Assembly: GCA_964519035.1 (NCBI GenBank)
Contig: CAZFKZ010000003.1
Span: forward strand, 1 to 64,000
DNA from: CAJJBL01 sp964519035
GTDB lineage: Bacteria; Pseudomonadota; Alphaproteobacteria; Puniceispirillales; Marisalimonadaceae
Length of the DNA: 64,000 nt
Direction of reading: 5' to 3'
The notes under the pieces were generated by a model that saw only the letters and a list, made by a program, of their open reading frames with translations, was not told the origin of the DNA and did no database searches. Every line of letters starts with the position of its first letter. Within the stretch, counting starts at the first letter, position 1. Of the stretch, positions 38,328 through 46,607 are shown piece after piece. The translations under genes were made by a program, and so were the position numbers.

Positions 38328-38525
38328 TTAATTTGATGAGTTTTTGAAAATTGCTCTGTTCTTAATCTCTTTTAAAACATGTCTAACTTGTTTGTTATCT
38401 ATTTGAGACCACATGGCAATTTCATGACCTGTTCGTAAACAGCCAATACAAAAACCAGTCTCAATATCCAATTTGCACAAACCAATACAAGGACTCATTT
38501 TATTTATATATTTTTTTTTAGTCAC
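38328..38525 (-). CDS. DUF1289 protein
   Basis: Small protein with the DUF1289 cysteine pattern SPCIGLCKLDIETGFCIGCLRT, four cysteines that may bind a metal or iron-sulfur cluster. Function unknown. 65 residues from the GTG at 38525, which has GGA 6 nt upstream; an ATG at 38498 (MSPCIG, 56 residues) is closer to the usual family start but lacks a ribosome site. It lies between a DJ-1-like gene and aspS on the same strand. Confidence 0.85.
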   Translation of the reverse strand: MTKKKYINKMSPCIGLCKLDIETGFCIGCLRTGHEIAMWSQIDNKQVRHVLKEIKNRAIFKNSSN

Positions 38526-38538
38526 AATAATTCCATGA

Positions 38539-39096
38539 TTATTTTTTAGTTTCTAAAATTGCTTGAGCTAACATGTCTAAAAGTATTGATATCCCTGCCT
38601 CACCACTTGTTGCTGTGATCAAGTTTTTATCTCTGACAGTCGCATCATCTATAATTTCTGCACCTGCTGCTATTAAAAGAGCACTATCAGCGTCTGATGC
38701 TGCAATCTTTCTTTCCTTCGCAGCATCAATGGTAGTTAATAGCATTGTAGAGACACCAGCTAGAGCTACAGGTTCATCTTCTCTTAAGAACGCTCTTAAT
38801 ATTCTTCTTGCATGAAGATCGTTACTTAATGTATCGATCTGATGAGATCCTCCAGGCACAATTAAAGCGTCATAGTCAATTGCGAGAGTTTCTGACAGGG
38901 ACTGATCAACTGGATAAGATAAACCCCAATCGTTTGAAGCCCAGCCATTTGTAGTTCCACTATCTCTAGAAATAATAGTGTACGTAGCTTTAGCTGCTAA
39001 CAATGTTTTTTGGATAATTAAAAATTGTTCTTCATTAAAACCACTCGCAACCATGATGGCAATTTTTTTTCCCTTAAAGGCTGATGCGTTAGACAA
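38539..39096 (-). CDS. DJ-1/PfpI-like protein lacking the nucleophilic cysteine
   Basis: A 185-residue glutamine-amidotransferase-like fold: KKIAIMVASGFNEEQF at the start with the conserved acidic residue, and DALIVPGGSHQID. At the nucleophile elbow, where the family has A-[IV]-C-H-G, it reads ALAGVSTM, with no cysteine. In this it resembles the C-terminal domain of large-subunit catalases, which share the fold but lost the catalytic residues. The whole protein has no cysteine at all. Start is TTG at 39096 with GGAG 8 nt upstream. Role unknown; enzymatic activity of the usual type is unlikely. Confidence 0.8.
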   Translation of the reverse strand: MSNASAFKGKKIAIMVASGFNEEQFLIIQKTLLAAKATYTIISRDSGTTNGWASNDWGLSYPVDQSLSETLAIDYDALIVPGGSHQIDTLSNDLHARRILRAFLREDEPVALAGVSTMLLTTIDAAKERKIAASDADSALLIAAGAEIIDDATVRDKNLITATSGEAGISILLDMLAQAILETKK

Positions 39097-39168
39097 AATT
39101 TTCTCCTAAATAATATATATTCGTTCTATAAAAGATTTAAGTTAAATTTTCAAGCAATGTAAATAAAT

Positions 39169-40842
39169 TTAGAAACTCCATTTATTAAATTTTTTGTTTG
39201 TATAGGTAATTATTAGCAATATTAATATTGGTAAAATTATCTGAAAAACCGTTGCCACACCTAAGTCTTGTCGTGAACCACTAAGAGCTAAGTTTAAAGT
39301 TTCGACTGTTAAAGTTGTTATTCTTCCAGCACCGATAAAATAAACAGGTGTGTATAGAGACAAAGAAATAATTATACCAATTGCAAAAGAGGTTAATATT
39401 GAAGAACTAATTAGAGGAATTTTAATTAAAAATAATCTTTGTAGCCTAGACTTACCTAAACTAGATGCAAGATATAAATATTGTTTATTTATATCTCTGA
39501 AAGCTGGGCCTAATAAAATAAAACAATAAGGTAAAACATATAAAATTTCTACCCATACAAGAGAGATTAGATAACTTTGCAAACCTATTTTAATTAAAAA
39601 GCTTTGAAGCCCAATTAAGAAAGATATTTGTGGAATAAATAATGGAAGAAATATCAAGCCCTCGAAGTAAGATTTTTTAATATTCAAGTAATCACATAAT
39701 TCTATCCATAAAATGATAATAAAAACTGATGAAAATGAGACTAAAAATGCTATATATAAAGTCGTTAAAATCATAATTTCATTTGTTTTTAAGAAGTTGA
39801 TAAGTTGAATTAAAGAATATTTATTTGGCAATATATCAGGAAAATACCAGTCCTGCCCTATTGCCCAAAAAATAGAATTTAACAAGCCTATAATTGATAA
39901 TAATATCAAAGAAACTGCTAGAAAATATAAATATTGTCCTATAATAAAATTTTTTCGTGGTAAAAATTTTATTATAAACAAAAACATGAATTGTGTTTTA
40001 AACACTATTTCTACTTTGTTCCAAATCAACATAATAATAAGTATTATTAACATTTGGACTAAAGCTAAACTAGATGCAGCAAAAATTGCATCAAATTCAA
40101 ATGATTGGTATACTTGTAGTATCCTTATGGACAACGTACTAGGTGTTGTAGGAGCTAGAATTAAAGCCATATCTATTACTGAAGAAGAAAAAGCTATGAC
40201 AATAAATATTACTAACTTTATTCGTTGATATATTATAGGAAATAACAACAACCACCAAGTTGAAAATGTTGAATGCTGTAAAGATCTTCCAACTTTAAAT
40301 ATTTTTCTTGATGGGAACTGTTCTAAGGCAGCTATTGAGGTTAATAAAAAAAAAGGTATTTCTTTGAGTGTTAATCCTAAAATCAAAGACAAGCCATATT
40401 GATCTGGAATGAGATAAAATTCTGGAGGTCTATCAAATCCAGTTAACCAAGGTGATAAAATTCTAACTATTAAACCACTTGAAGACATCAAAAAAAGCAA
40501 ACCAACGGCCATGGTTAAATGAGGCAAAGCTAGTAGAGGTGATATTAAAATCTTGAGATAGTAAAATATTTTAGTGTCATATATATAAATAAGAATTATT
40601 TGTGAAAATAGTAATGCAAATATAGTAGAGAAAACACCTGAAGAAAATGAGAGTAACGAAGATTGCATTATTCCAGGGATAGAAAATAGTTCTATAAAGA
40701 ATTTAAAAGAAAAACTGTTGCCACCTAAGGTTGGGAAATATCCAAATGCAGGAAATATCACACCTAAAATACCAAAAAAAGTTGGAGATATAATAATTAA
40801 ACCAAGTAAAATTAAACAAATTTTTAAAGTTTTAGTATACAA
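39169..40842 (-). CDS. ABC transporter permease, two fused units (YnjC-like)
   Basis: Inner-membrane permease of 557 residues with about twelve membrane helices in two homologous halves. EAA-type loops follow the pattern of binding-protein-dependent importers: VGRSLQHSTFSTWWLLLFP in the first half and ASSLGKSRLQRLFLIKIPL in the second. The fused form and the YnjB-like binding protein next to it match the E. coli ynjBC pair, whose substrate is unknown. The ATPase gene usually found beside them (ynjD) is missing here. Start appears to be TTG at 40842, 12 nt after the binding-protein stop. Confidence 0.85.
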   Translation of the reverse strand: MYTKTLKICLILLGLIIISPTFFGILGVIFPAFGYFPTLGGNSFSFKFFIELFSIPGIMQSSLLSFSSGVFSTIFALLFSQIILIYIYDTKIFYYLKILISPLLALPHLTMAVGLLFLMSSSGLIVRILSPWLTGFDRPPEFYLIPDQYGLSLILGLTLKEIPFFLLTSIAALEQFPSRKIFKVGRSLQHSTFSTWWLLLFPIIYQRIKLVIFIVIAFSSSVIDMALILAPTTPSTLSIRILQVYQSFEFDAIFAASSLALVQMLIILIIMLIWNKVEIVFKTQFMFLFIIKFLPRKNFIIGQYLYFLAVSLILLSIIGLLNSIFWAIGQDWYFPDILPNKYSLIQLINFLKTNEIMILTTLYIAFLVSFSSVFIIILWIELCDYLNIKKSYFEGLIFLPLFIPQISFLIGLQSFLIKIGLQSYLISLVWVEILYVLPYCFILLGPAFRDINKQYLYLASSLGKSRLQRLFLIKIPLISSSILTSFAIGIIISLSLYTPVYFIGAGRITTLTVETLNLALSGSRQDLGVATVFQIILPILILLIITYTNKKFNKWSF

Positions 40843-40854
40843 TTTCTTTATTAA

Positions 40855-42135
40855 CTATTTTCTAACACCATATTTTTTTATCCATTGATTTTCTATGATT
40901 TTTACCCATGAAGGGTGAAGTTCTGCTAATTTATTCTGAAGTTCATTATTACCCAAAGTTGCCACACCTCTTGGAAGTTTGTTAAATTTAATTTTAAAAT
41001 CTAAATTTAATTTATTTATTGATAAAACACTTGGATCACCCCAAATATTTTTATTTTGCTTTTTTAACTGAGCTTCTGGAGAAATTAAAAAATTAATAAA
41101 GACTTTAGAAGCTTCTTTTACAGAAGAATTATATGGTATGGACAAGAAATGAACATTGGCCAAAGTTCCACCTTTGTGAATATAGCTTCTAATAGTGTTT
41201 GGTAACTTTCCTTCAGAGATAGCATTTGAAGCATGAGCAATGTTAAACGCCATACCGATATCAATTTCTCTGTCTGCTACTAATTGTGTAAGTGCAGAAT
41301 AGTTAGCAGGATAACCTTTTCCTTCTCTCCAGAGAAATGGAGTTACCTCGTCTAGCCAAGACCATAATGTATTCAATAAAATTTGATGTTTTTGTTCAAT
41401 ATATTTTGATTGTAAAACAGATTTATCTTGCGTTAACTCAATTAAAATTTGTTTTAAAAAGCTTGTTCCAACAAAATCTGGTGGCTGAGGAAACGTAAAA
41501 CGTCCCTTATTTTTTAAAATGTATTTTTTTAATTCTTTAGCTGATTTAGGAGGAGATGAGATATACTTTGTATCATAATAAAAGTTTAATTGTGCAACTC
41601 CCCATGGCATTTCCATTCCTCTGGTATTTATACCAAAATCATTTAATAAACCTGGGTTATTTGCAAAATTCATATTTTTAGTATTTGGTAATTTAAATAT
41701 CCAGCTATTTTCTATGAGTAATTTATTTTTCTGCATAAAAGAAAAATTTTCTCCATTGATCCAAACTAAGTCGACAGCTCCTTTGTTATTTTTACCTGCG
41801 TTTTTTTCTGACAATATTCTTGAAACAACATTCGATGTATCTGAAATTTTTACATGTTTGACTTTAATGTTATAATTTTTTTTTACTTCTTTAGAGGCCC
41901 AATCTATATAAGAGTTTATATTTTTAGCACCACCCCAAGCATGAAAGTATATAGTTTGACCAGATGCTTTTTTAAGTGTTTTTTTCCAGTCAATATTCTG
42001 ATTAAAAGCACTTTCTAATAAGTGATCTTTTTTTTCAAAAGAGTAAGCAGGAAAAACAAATATAAAAATCAGTAAAGTATATATAAACTTAAAAAAAATA
42101 TGATTGAAGTTACTTATAATTTTTTTATTTTTCAT
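40855..42135 (-). CDS. ABC transporter substrate-binding protein (YnjB-like)
   Basis: Periplasmic solute-binding protein of 426 residues with a signal peptide (hydrophobic 13-28, cut after YSF or PAYS). The block IYFHAWGGAKNINSYIDW and VDLVWINGENF are characteristic of the YnjB group, as are MPWGVAQLNFYYD and FTFPQPPDFVGTSFL. The ligand is unknown. It is first in a two-gene unit with the permease. Upstream (42136-42273) are AT-rich sequences and a small repeat GATCA-AGTA-TGATC, shared with the divergent yggT. Confidence 0.87.
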   Translation of the reverse strand: MKNKKIISNFNHIFFKFIYTLLIFIFVFPAYSFEKKDHLLESAFNQNIDWKKTLKKASGQTIYFHAWGGAKNINSYIDWASKEVKKNYNIKVKHVKISDTSNVVSRILSEKNAGKNNKGAVDLVWINGENFSFMQKNKLLIENSWIFKLPNTKNMNFANNPGLLNDFGINTRGMEMPWGVAQLNFYYDTKYISSPPKSAKELKKYILKNKGRFTFPQPPDFVGTSFLKQILIELTQDKSVLQSKYIEQKHQILLNTLWSWLDEVTPFLWREGKGYPANYSALTQLVADREIDIGMAFNIAHASNAISEGKLPNTIRSYIHKGGTLANVHFLSIPYNSSVKEASKVFINFLISPEAQLKKQNKNIWGDPSVLSINKLNLDFKIKFNKLPRGVATLGNNELQNKLAELHPSWVKIIENQWIKKYGVRK

Positions 42136-42273
42136 TTAATATTTATCCTTTTCTTTCATATAAGATCAAGTATGATCATAATATATAATAGACAAAATTT
42201 TCATTTTAACTATAGTAACACTTATAATATATTTACATTTATCACACATTATAAAAATTGAGTTAGAAAACAT

Positions 42274-42558
42274 ATGAATGCATTATTGATATTAATGAAT
42301 GAAATAATATCACTGTATCTCTATACCTTATTTGCTTACGTAGTAATGGGTCTGTTGATTCAATTTCAATTAATTAATAGTCATAATAAATTAATAAGCA
42401 CGATTTTTCGTGCTCTTTTGAGTGTGCATGAGCCTCTTCTTGGCAAAATAAGAAGATATATTCCCTTCTTATCTGGAATTGATTTTTCACCTGTAATAGT
42501 AATATTATTACTAAGTTTTGTAAAAAATTTACTTAATGATTTTAGACTAGGTTTATAA
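42274..42558 (+). CDS. YggT family membrane protein
   Basis: 94 residues with two membrane segments (about 10-30 and 72-90) and the family pattern around VHEPLLGKIRRYIP. YggT proteins are linked with osmotic stress and cell division factors, but the function is not settled. In Alphaproteobacteria the order is often yggT-DUF167-folD; the DUF167 gene is absent here and folD starts 10 nt on. Confidence 0.88.
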   Translation: MNALLILMNEIISLYLYTLFAYVVMGLLIQFQLINSHNKLISTIFRALLSVHEPLLGKIRRYIPFLSGIDFSPVIVILLLSFVKNLLNDFRLGL

Positions 42559-42568
42559 AAAGTAATTA

Positions 42569-43486
42569 ATGATAAAAAACAGTAAAATCATAGATGGGAA
42601 ACTGCATGCTCAAAATTTACTTAAAAAACTAAAGCCATTCGGCGTTAAGTATTTTGAAAAATTTGGGAGAAAACCTAGCCTAGCTGTTATTTTGTTGGGC
42701 GATAATCCAGCAAGTCAGATTTATGTAAAAAACAAGATAAGAATTTCTCGAGATAATAATATTAAGTCTACAGAAATTTTATTCCCTAATGATATTTCTG
42801 AGAATAAATTATTAGATAAAATTATTGAACTAAATAAAAATAATAGTATTGATGGAATTTTAGTACAGCTTCCTCTTCCTAAACATATTTCTGAAAAAAT
42901 AATAATTAATACTATAGACCCTGAAAAAGATGTAGATGGATTCCACCCAAAAAATTTTGGTAATTTACTTATGGGGAACTCTAATTTAGTTCCTTGTACG
43001 CCGTTAGGTTGTATTTATATGCTTAAGAATGAACTGACTAATTTGAATGGTAAACATGCAGTTATTATTGGGAGGTCTAATATTGTTGGAAAACCAATGG
43101 CATCACTATTATTATCGTCTAACTGCACAGTAACCGTTACTCACTCTAAAACCAAAAATCTTGATGATATATGTAAACGAGCAGATATTTTAGTAGCCGC
43201 CATTGGGAGGCCTGCAATGATTAATGAAAATTATATTAAAGAAAATGCTATAGTTATAGATGTTGGCATTAATAGAGTTGAAAATAATAATCATAAATTA
43301 TCTCAAAAAAAGTATACCTTAGTTGGTGATGTTGATTATGACAGAGTAATAGATAAAGTTAGTAAAATAACTCCAGTACCAGGTGGTGTTGGACCAATGA
43401 CTATCGCATGCCTGATGCACAACACTCTCAAGGCAGCCTTCCTTAGAAAGAAGGAAAATTTTATTAGTATAATAGAAGGTGTTTGA
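42569..43486 (+). CDS. folD: Methylenetetrahydrofolate dehydrogenase / cyclohydrolase
   Basis: Bifunctional enzyme interconverting methylene-, methenyl- and formyl-tetrahydrofolate with NADP. Motifs: the catalytic lysine region IYVKNKIR, GILVQLPLPKHI, DPEKDVDGFHP, the Rossmann GRSNIVGKPMA and the C-terminal TPVPGGVGPMTIACL. 305 residues, slightly longer than the 285-290 usual. It is the folate one-carbon partner to the glycine-related control seen near 59.5 kb. ATG start. Confidence 0.96.
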   Translation: MIKNSKIIDGKLHAQNLLKKLKPFGVKYFEKFGRKPSLAVILLGDNPASQIYVKNKIRISRDNNIKSTEILFPNDISENKLLDKIIELNKNNSIDGILVQLPLPKHISEKIIINTIDPEKDVDGFHPKNFGNLLMGNSNLVPCTPLGCIYMLKNELTNLNGKHAVIIGRSNIVGKPMASLLLSSNCTVTVTHSKTKNLDDICKRADILVAAIGRPAMINENYIKENAIVIDVGINRVENNNHKLSQKKYTLVGDVDYDRVIDKVSKITPVPGGVGPMTIACLMHNTLKAAFLRKKENFISIIEGV

Positions 43487-43489
43487 TAC

Positions 43490-43693
43490 ATGGATTGGTA
43501 TAATGTTTTATTGTTTATATCGTTATTATTAGTTGTCTTGGTTCTTGCATGGGGGTTAATAACTATGGCTAGAGGAGGCGAGTACAATAAATCTAAAAGC
43601 AATATGCTAATGAGATATCGTATTATTTTTCAAGCCATAGCCATACTAATTTTTGTTTGTTTATTATTATATAAGAGGTCTACTAATGGTTAA
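43490..43693 (+). CDS. HIG1-domain twin transmembrane protein
   Basis: 67 residues with two membrane helices (about 4-26 and 43-61) joined by a loop with ARGGEYNKSKSNMLMRYRI, typical of the HIG1/twin-transmembrane family found beside PduO and etfBA in Alphaproteobacteria. HIG1 relatives in mitochondria associate with respiratory complexes; a similar role here is inference. It starts 3 nt after folD and its end overlaps the PduO start by 8 nt. Confidence 0.88.
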   Translation: MDWYNVLLFISLLLVVLVLAWGLITMARGGEYNKSKSNMLMRYRIIFQAIAILIFVCLLLYKRSTNG

Positions 43694-44264
43694 GTTAAAT
43701 AAAATTTATACAAAAACAGGTGATAAAGGAACTACTGGACTTACTGATGGTAGCCGCGTTTCAAAACACTCTCTCAGGCCAGAGGCATATGGAACTGTAG
43801 ATGAATTAAATTCTACACTAGGGCTTGTTTATTTTCATATAGACGAAAAATATCTTGAGATTAAAAATTTAATAAAAGAAATCCAAAATGATCTATTTGA
43901 TTTAGGAGCTGACTTATCAACTCCAATTTCAAAAACAAAGCCAAAATATCCACCACTTAGGGTCAATGCAAAACAGGTAATTAAACTTGAGAAAAATATT
44001 GATAAATTTAATGCTGATTTAAAGCCTCTGAATTCATTTATATTACCTGGTGGATCTAAAGTGTCTTCTTGGTTACATTTGAGCAGAACCGTGGCAAGAA
44101 GAGCTGAACGAATTGTTTCTTCATTATCAAGTAAAGAAGAAATAAATAATCAATCATTAATTTATTTAAATCGATTATCAGACTTGCTCTTTGTTTTAGG
44201 TAGAGTTATGAATGAAAATGGATTAAATGATATTTTGTGGGTTCCAGGTTTAAATCAAGACTAA
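43686..44264 (+). CDS. Cob(I)alamin adenosyltransferase, PduO type
   Basis: Transfers the adenosyl group from ATP to cob(I)alamin to make adenosylcobalamin. The N-terminal ATP site reads KIYTKTGDKGTTGLTDGSRVSK. The later block LPGGSKVSSWLHLSRTVARRAER contains the conserved arginine and is diagnostic. I start at ATG 43686 (192 residues), with AGAGG 7 nt upstream; an upstream in-frame ATG at 43653 lies in the HIG1 gene. Its presence suggests salvage of B12 for an adenosylcobalamin enzyme elsewhere. Followed by etfBA, a conserved order. Confidence 0.93.
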   Translation: MVKLNKIYTKTGDKGTTGLTDGSRVSKHSLRPEAYGTVDELNSTLGLVYFHIDEKYLEIKNLIKEIQNDLFDLGADLSTPISKTKPKYPPLRVNAKQVIKLEKNIDKFNADLKPLNSFILPGGSKVSSWLHLSRTVARRAERIVSSLSSKEEINNQSLIYLNRLSDLLFVLGRVMNENGLNDILWVPGLNQD

Positions 44265-44293
44265 TTTTAGTAAAGTATTTTAAGGAGAATAAT

Positions 44294-45043
44294 TTGAAAA
44301 TTCTAGTGCCAGTTAAGAGAGTAGTAGATTATAATGTTAAAGTAAGAGTTAAAAACGATAACTCAGGCGTTGAATTAGATAACGTAAAAATGTCTATGAA
44401 TCCTTTTGATGAGATTGCAGTTGAAGAAGCTTTGAGGCTTAAAGAAAAAGGTATAGCTGCAGAAGTTGTTGCTATTTCTATAGGAGCAACTCAAGTTCAG
44501 GAAACTATAAGGAATGCACTTGCAATGGGAGCTGACTCAGGTATTTTTGTTGAATTTAATGATCATTTAGAGCCCCTAAATGTAGCTAAAATAATTTCAT
44601 GTATTGCTAAAAAAGAACACATTGATTTGATAATCTTGGGTAAACAAGCTATTGATGATGACATGAATGCTACTGGGCAGATGATAGCAGCTATGTTAAA
44701 TTGGCCACAAGCTACATTTGCAAGCAAAGTTGAAATTACAGACAAAATAGCAAAGGTAAGCAGGGAAGTTGATGGTGGAACAGAAAATATTGAAATTAAT
44801 TTACCAGCAATCATAACTTCAGATTTAAGATTAAATGAACCGAGGTATGCAAGTCTTCCTAATATAATGAAAGCTAAGAAAAAACCAATAAATGAAATCA
44901 AACTTGATGATCTTAATTTAAATATTAAACAAAGATTAGATATTTTAAAAGTTGAAGAACCTTCAAAAAGACAATCAGGAATAATGCTTAAGACGGTTGA
45001 AGAATTAGTGGAAAAGTTAAGAGACGAAGCCAAAGTTATATAA
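44294..45043 (+). CDS. etfB: Electron transfer flavoprotein subunit beta
   Basis: EtfAB accepts electrons from acyl-CoA, dimethylglycine, sarcosine and other dehydrogenases and passes them to ETF-quinone oxidoreductase. Motifs: KILVPVKRVVDYNVKVRV, the AMP-binding ILGKQAIDDDMNATGQM and the recognition loop area LRLNEPRYASLPNIMKAKKK. The start is TTG at 44294 with AAGGAG (44282-44287) 6 nt upstream, giving exactly the usual 249 residues; an ATG at 44237 lies inside the PduO gene. Confidence 0.95.
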   Translation: MKILVPVKRVVDYNVKVRVKNDNSGVELDNVKMSMNPFDEIAVEEALRLKEKGIAAEVVAISIGATQVQETIRNALAMGADSGIFVEFNDHLEPLNVAKIISCIAKKEHIDLIILGKQAIDDDMNATGQMIAAMLNWPQATFASKVEITDKIAKVSREVDGGTENIEINLPAIITSDLRLNEPRYASLPNIMKAKKKPINEIKLDDLNLNIKQRLDILKVEEPSKRQSGIMLKTVEELVEKLRDEAKVI

Positions 45044-45058
45044 ATAGAGGATAATAAA

Positions 45059-45988
45059 ATGAATGTATTGGTAATAGCCGAACACAATAATGCTGAAATT
45101 CTCCCTGCCACTTTCAATACTGTTAACGCAGCCAAACAAATTGGATCTGTTGACTTGTTTGTTATAGGAAACAATTGCGAAAACGCAGTAAATACTGGAA
45201 GCAAAATTGATGGTTTAAATAAAGTTTTATTTTGCAATGATAAAGTTTATGAACACGCTTTAGCTGAAAATATTTCTACATTAATTCAATCAATATCTAA
45301 AGATTATACACATATATTATTTGCAAGCACCGCTAGTGGTAAAAATACAGCTCCACGATTAGCTGCTTTGTTAGATGTTATGATAATACCAGATGTTATA
45401 GAAATAATAGATGACTCAACTTTTAAAAGACCCATATATGCAGGTAATGCAATAGCAACATGTAAAAGTAATGACATGTGTAAAATTTTAACAATTAGGA
45501 CTACCGCATTTGAAAAGGCATCAATATCTGATAAAGAAGTTATTCAGACTAAAATTCCAAGTGTAGAGCAATTTAATTTGTCTAAATATATCAATTCTGA
45601 ACTTTCTAAGAATGAACGACCCGAGTTAACAGCTGCAGACATAGTCGTTTCTGGAGGCCGAGGCCTTGGCTCGGGAGAAAACTTTGCAGTTCTTGAAAAA
45701 CTTGCAGATAAATTAGGTGCCGCAATGGGAGCAAGTAGAGCTGCAGTTGACGCAGGATATGTGCCTAACGACTGGCAAGTTGGACAAACTGGCAAGGTTG
45801 TTGCTCCTGATCTTTATATAGCAGCTGGGATCTCTGGAGCTATTCAGCATTTAGCTGGAATGAAAGATAGTAAGGTTATTGTGGCCATTAATAAAGACGA
45901 GGAGGCACCGATCTTTACAGTATCTGATTATGGTCTTGCTGATGATTTATTTAAAGCTATCCCAGAAATGGAAAAGTTAATCGATTAA
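45059..45988 (+). CDS. etfA: Electron transfer flavoprotein subunit alpha
   Basis: Binds the redox FAD of ETF. The C-terminal FAD domain is complete: VVSGGRGLGSGENF, AVDAGYVPNDWQVGQTGK, PDLYIAAGISGAIQHLAGM and INKDEEAPIF. 309 residues. It follows etfB after 15 nt with a GAGG ribosome site, and its 3' end overlaps the convergent thioredoxin-like gene by 12 nt. A glycine- or sarcosine-related dehydrogenase could be one electron source, but this window does not show it. Confidence 0.96.
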   Translation: MNVLVIAEHNNAEILPATFNTVNAAKQIGSVDLFVIGNNCENAVNTGSKIDGLNKVLFCNDKVYEHALAENISTLIQSISKDYTHILFASTASGKNTAPRLAALLDVMIIPDVIEIIDDSTFKRPIYAGNAIATCKSNDMCKILTIRTTAFEKASISDKEVIQTKIPSVEQFNLSKYINSELSKNERPELTAADIVVSGGRGLGSGENFAVLEKLADKLGAAMGASRAAVDAGYVPNDWQVGQTGKVVAPDLYIAAGISGAIQHLAGMKDSKVIVAINKDEEAPIFTVSDYGLADDLFKAIPEMEKLID

Positions 45989-46510
45989 ATTCACAATCTT
46001 TTTAACAACTTTATCTTCAGCCCATTTTAAAATACCTTCATGTTTTGAAATAATAAATCCATTTTTATCTATCAAAATTGTAGTTGGAATACCTCTTAAT
46101 TTTAAAGCCTTGTATAATTCCTTCTTTTTGTCAAAAAAGCTTGTTAAATCAGATCCATTATTTTTAGATAAAAATATTAACTGATCTTTTATATTCTTTT
46201 TATCAATAGAAATTGTTATCACGTCAATTTTATATTTATGAAGTTTTAACTTTAGTAAACTTAGATCAGGCAACTCTTTCTTACATGGCAAACACCAAGT
46301 AGCCCAAAAGTTTATCACGTAGCCATTTTGATTAGAAATATCATTAAATTTGAAAAGATAAGATTTTCCTTTGTCGTCTAATATAGATATGTTTGGAAAC
46401 TTTTCTTTTATATCTAATTTTTTTAAATGGACTTCAGCCATTAAATTTTGACTAAAAAACACAAAAAGTAAAATAATTAATATTCTTTTTTTAATTATTA
46501 TTATATTCAT
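45977..46510 (-). CDS. TlpA/ResA-like thioredoxin, exported
   Basis: 177-residue membrane-anchored or periplasmic thioredoxin-fold protein. A hydrophobic segment at residues 8-24 (ending LMAE) is signal peptide or anchor. The redox motif is WCLPC in INFWATWCLPCKKELP; the cis-proline is in RGIPTTILID. Such proteins reduce cytochrome c or apo-oxidase cysteines, or act in general periplasmic thiol reduction. In alphaproteobacteria it often sits beside argH, divergent as here. The exact partner is unknown. Confidence 0.88.
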   Translation of the reverse strand: MNIIIIKKRILIILLFVFFSQNLMAEVHLKKLDIKEKFPNISILDDKGKSYLFKFNDISNQNGYVINFWATWCLPCKKELPDLSLLKLKLHKYKIDVITISIDKKNIKDQLIFLSKNNGSDLTSFFDKKKELYKALKLRGIPTTILIDKNGFIISKHEGILKWAEDKVVKKIVNLID

Positions 46511-46607
46511 ACTAAGCCTTAATAAAATAAGATGAAAAAAATTATATAGATACTATAGACTATTATAATATAACATATGAACTTAATTATATAAGACAGA
46601 CGATAAA

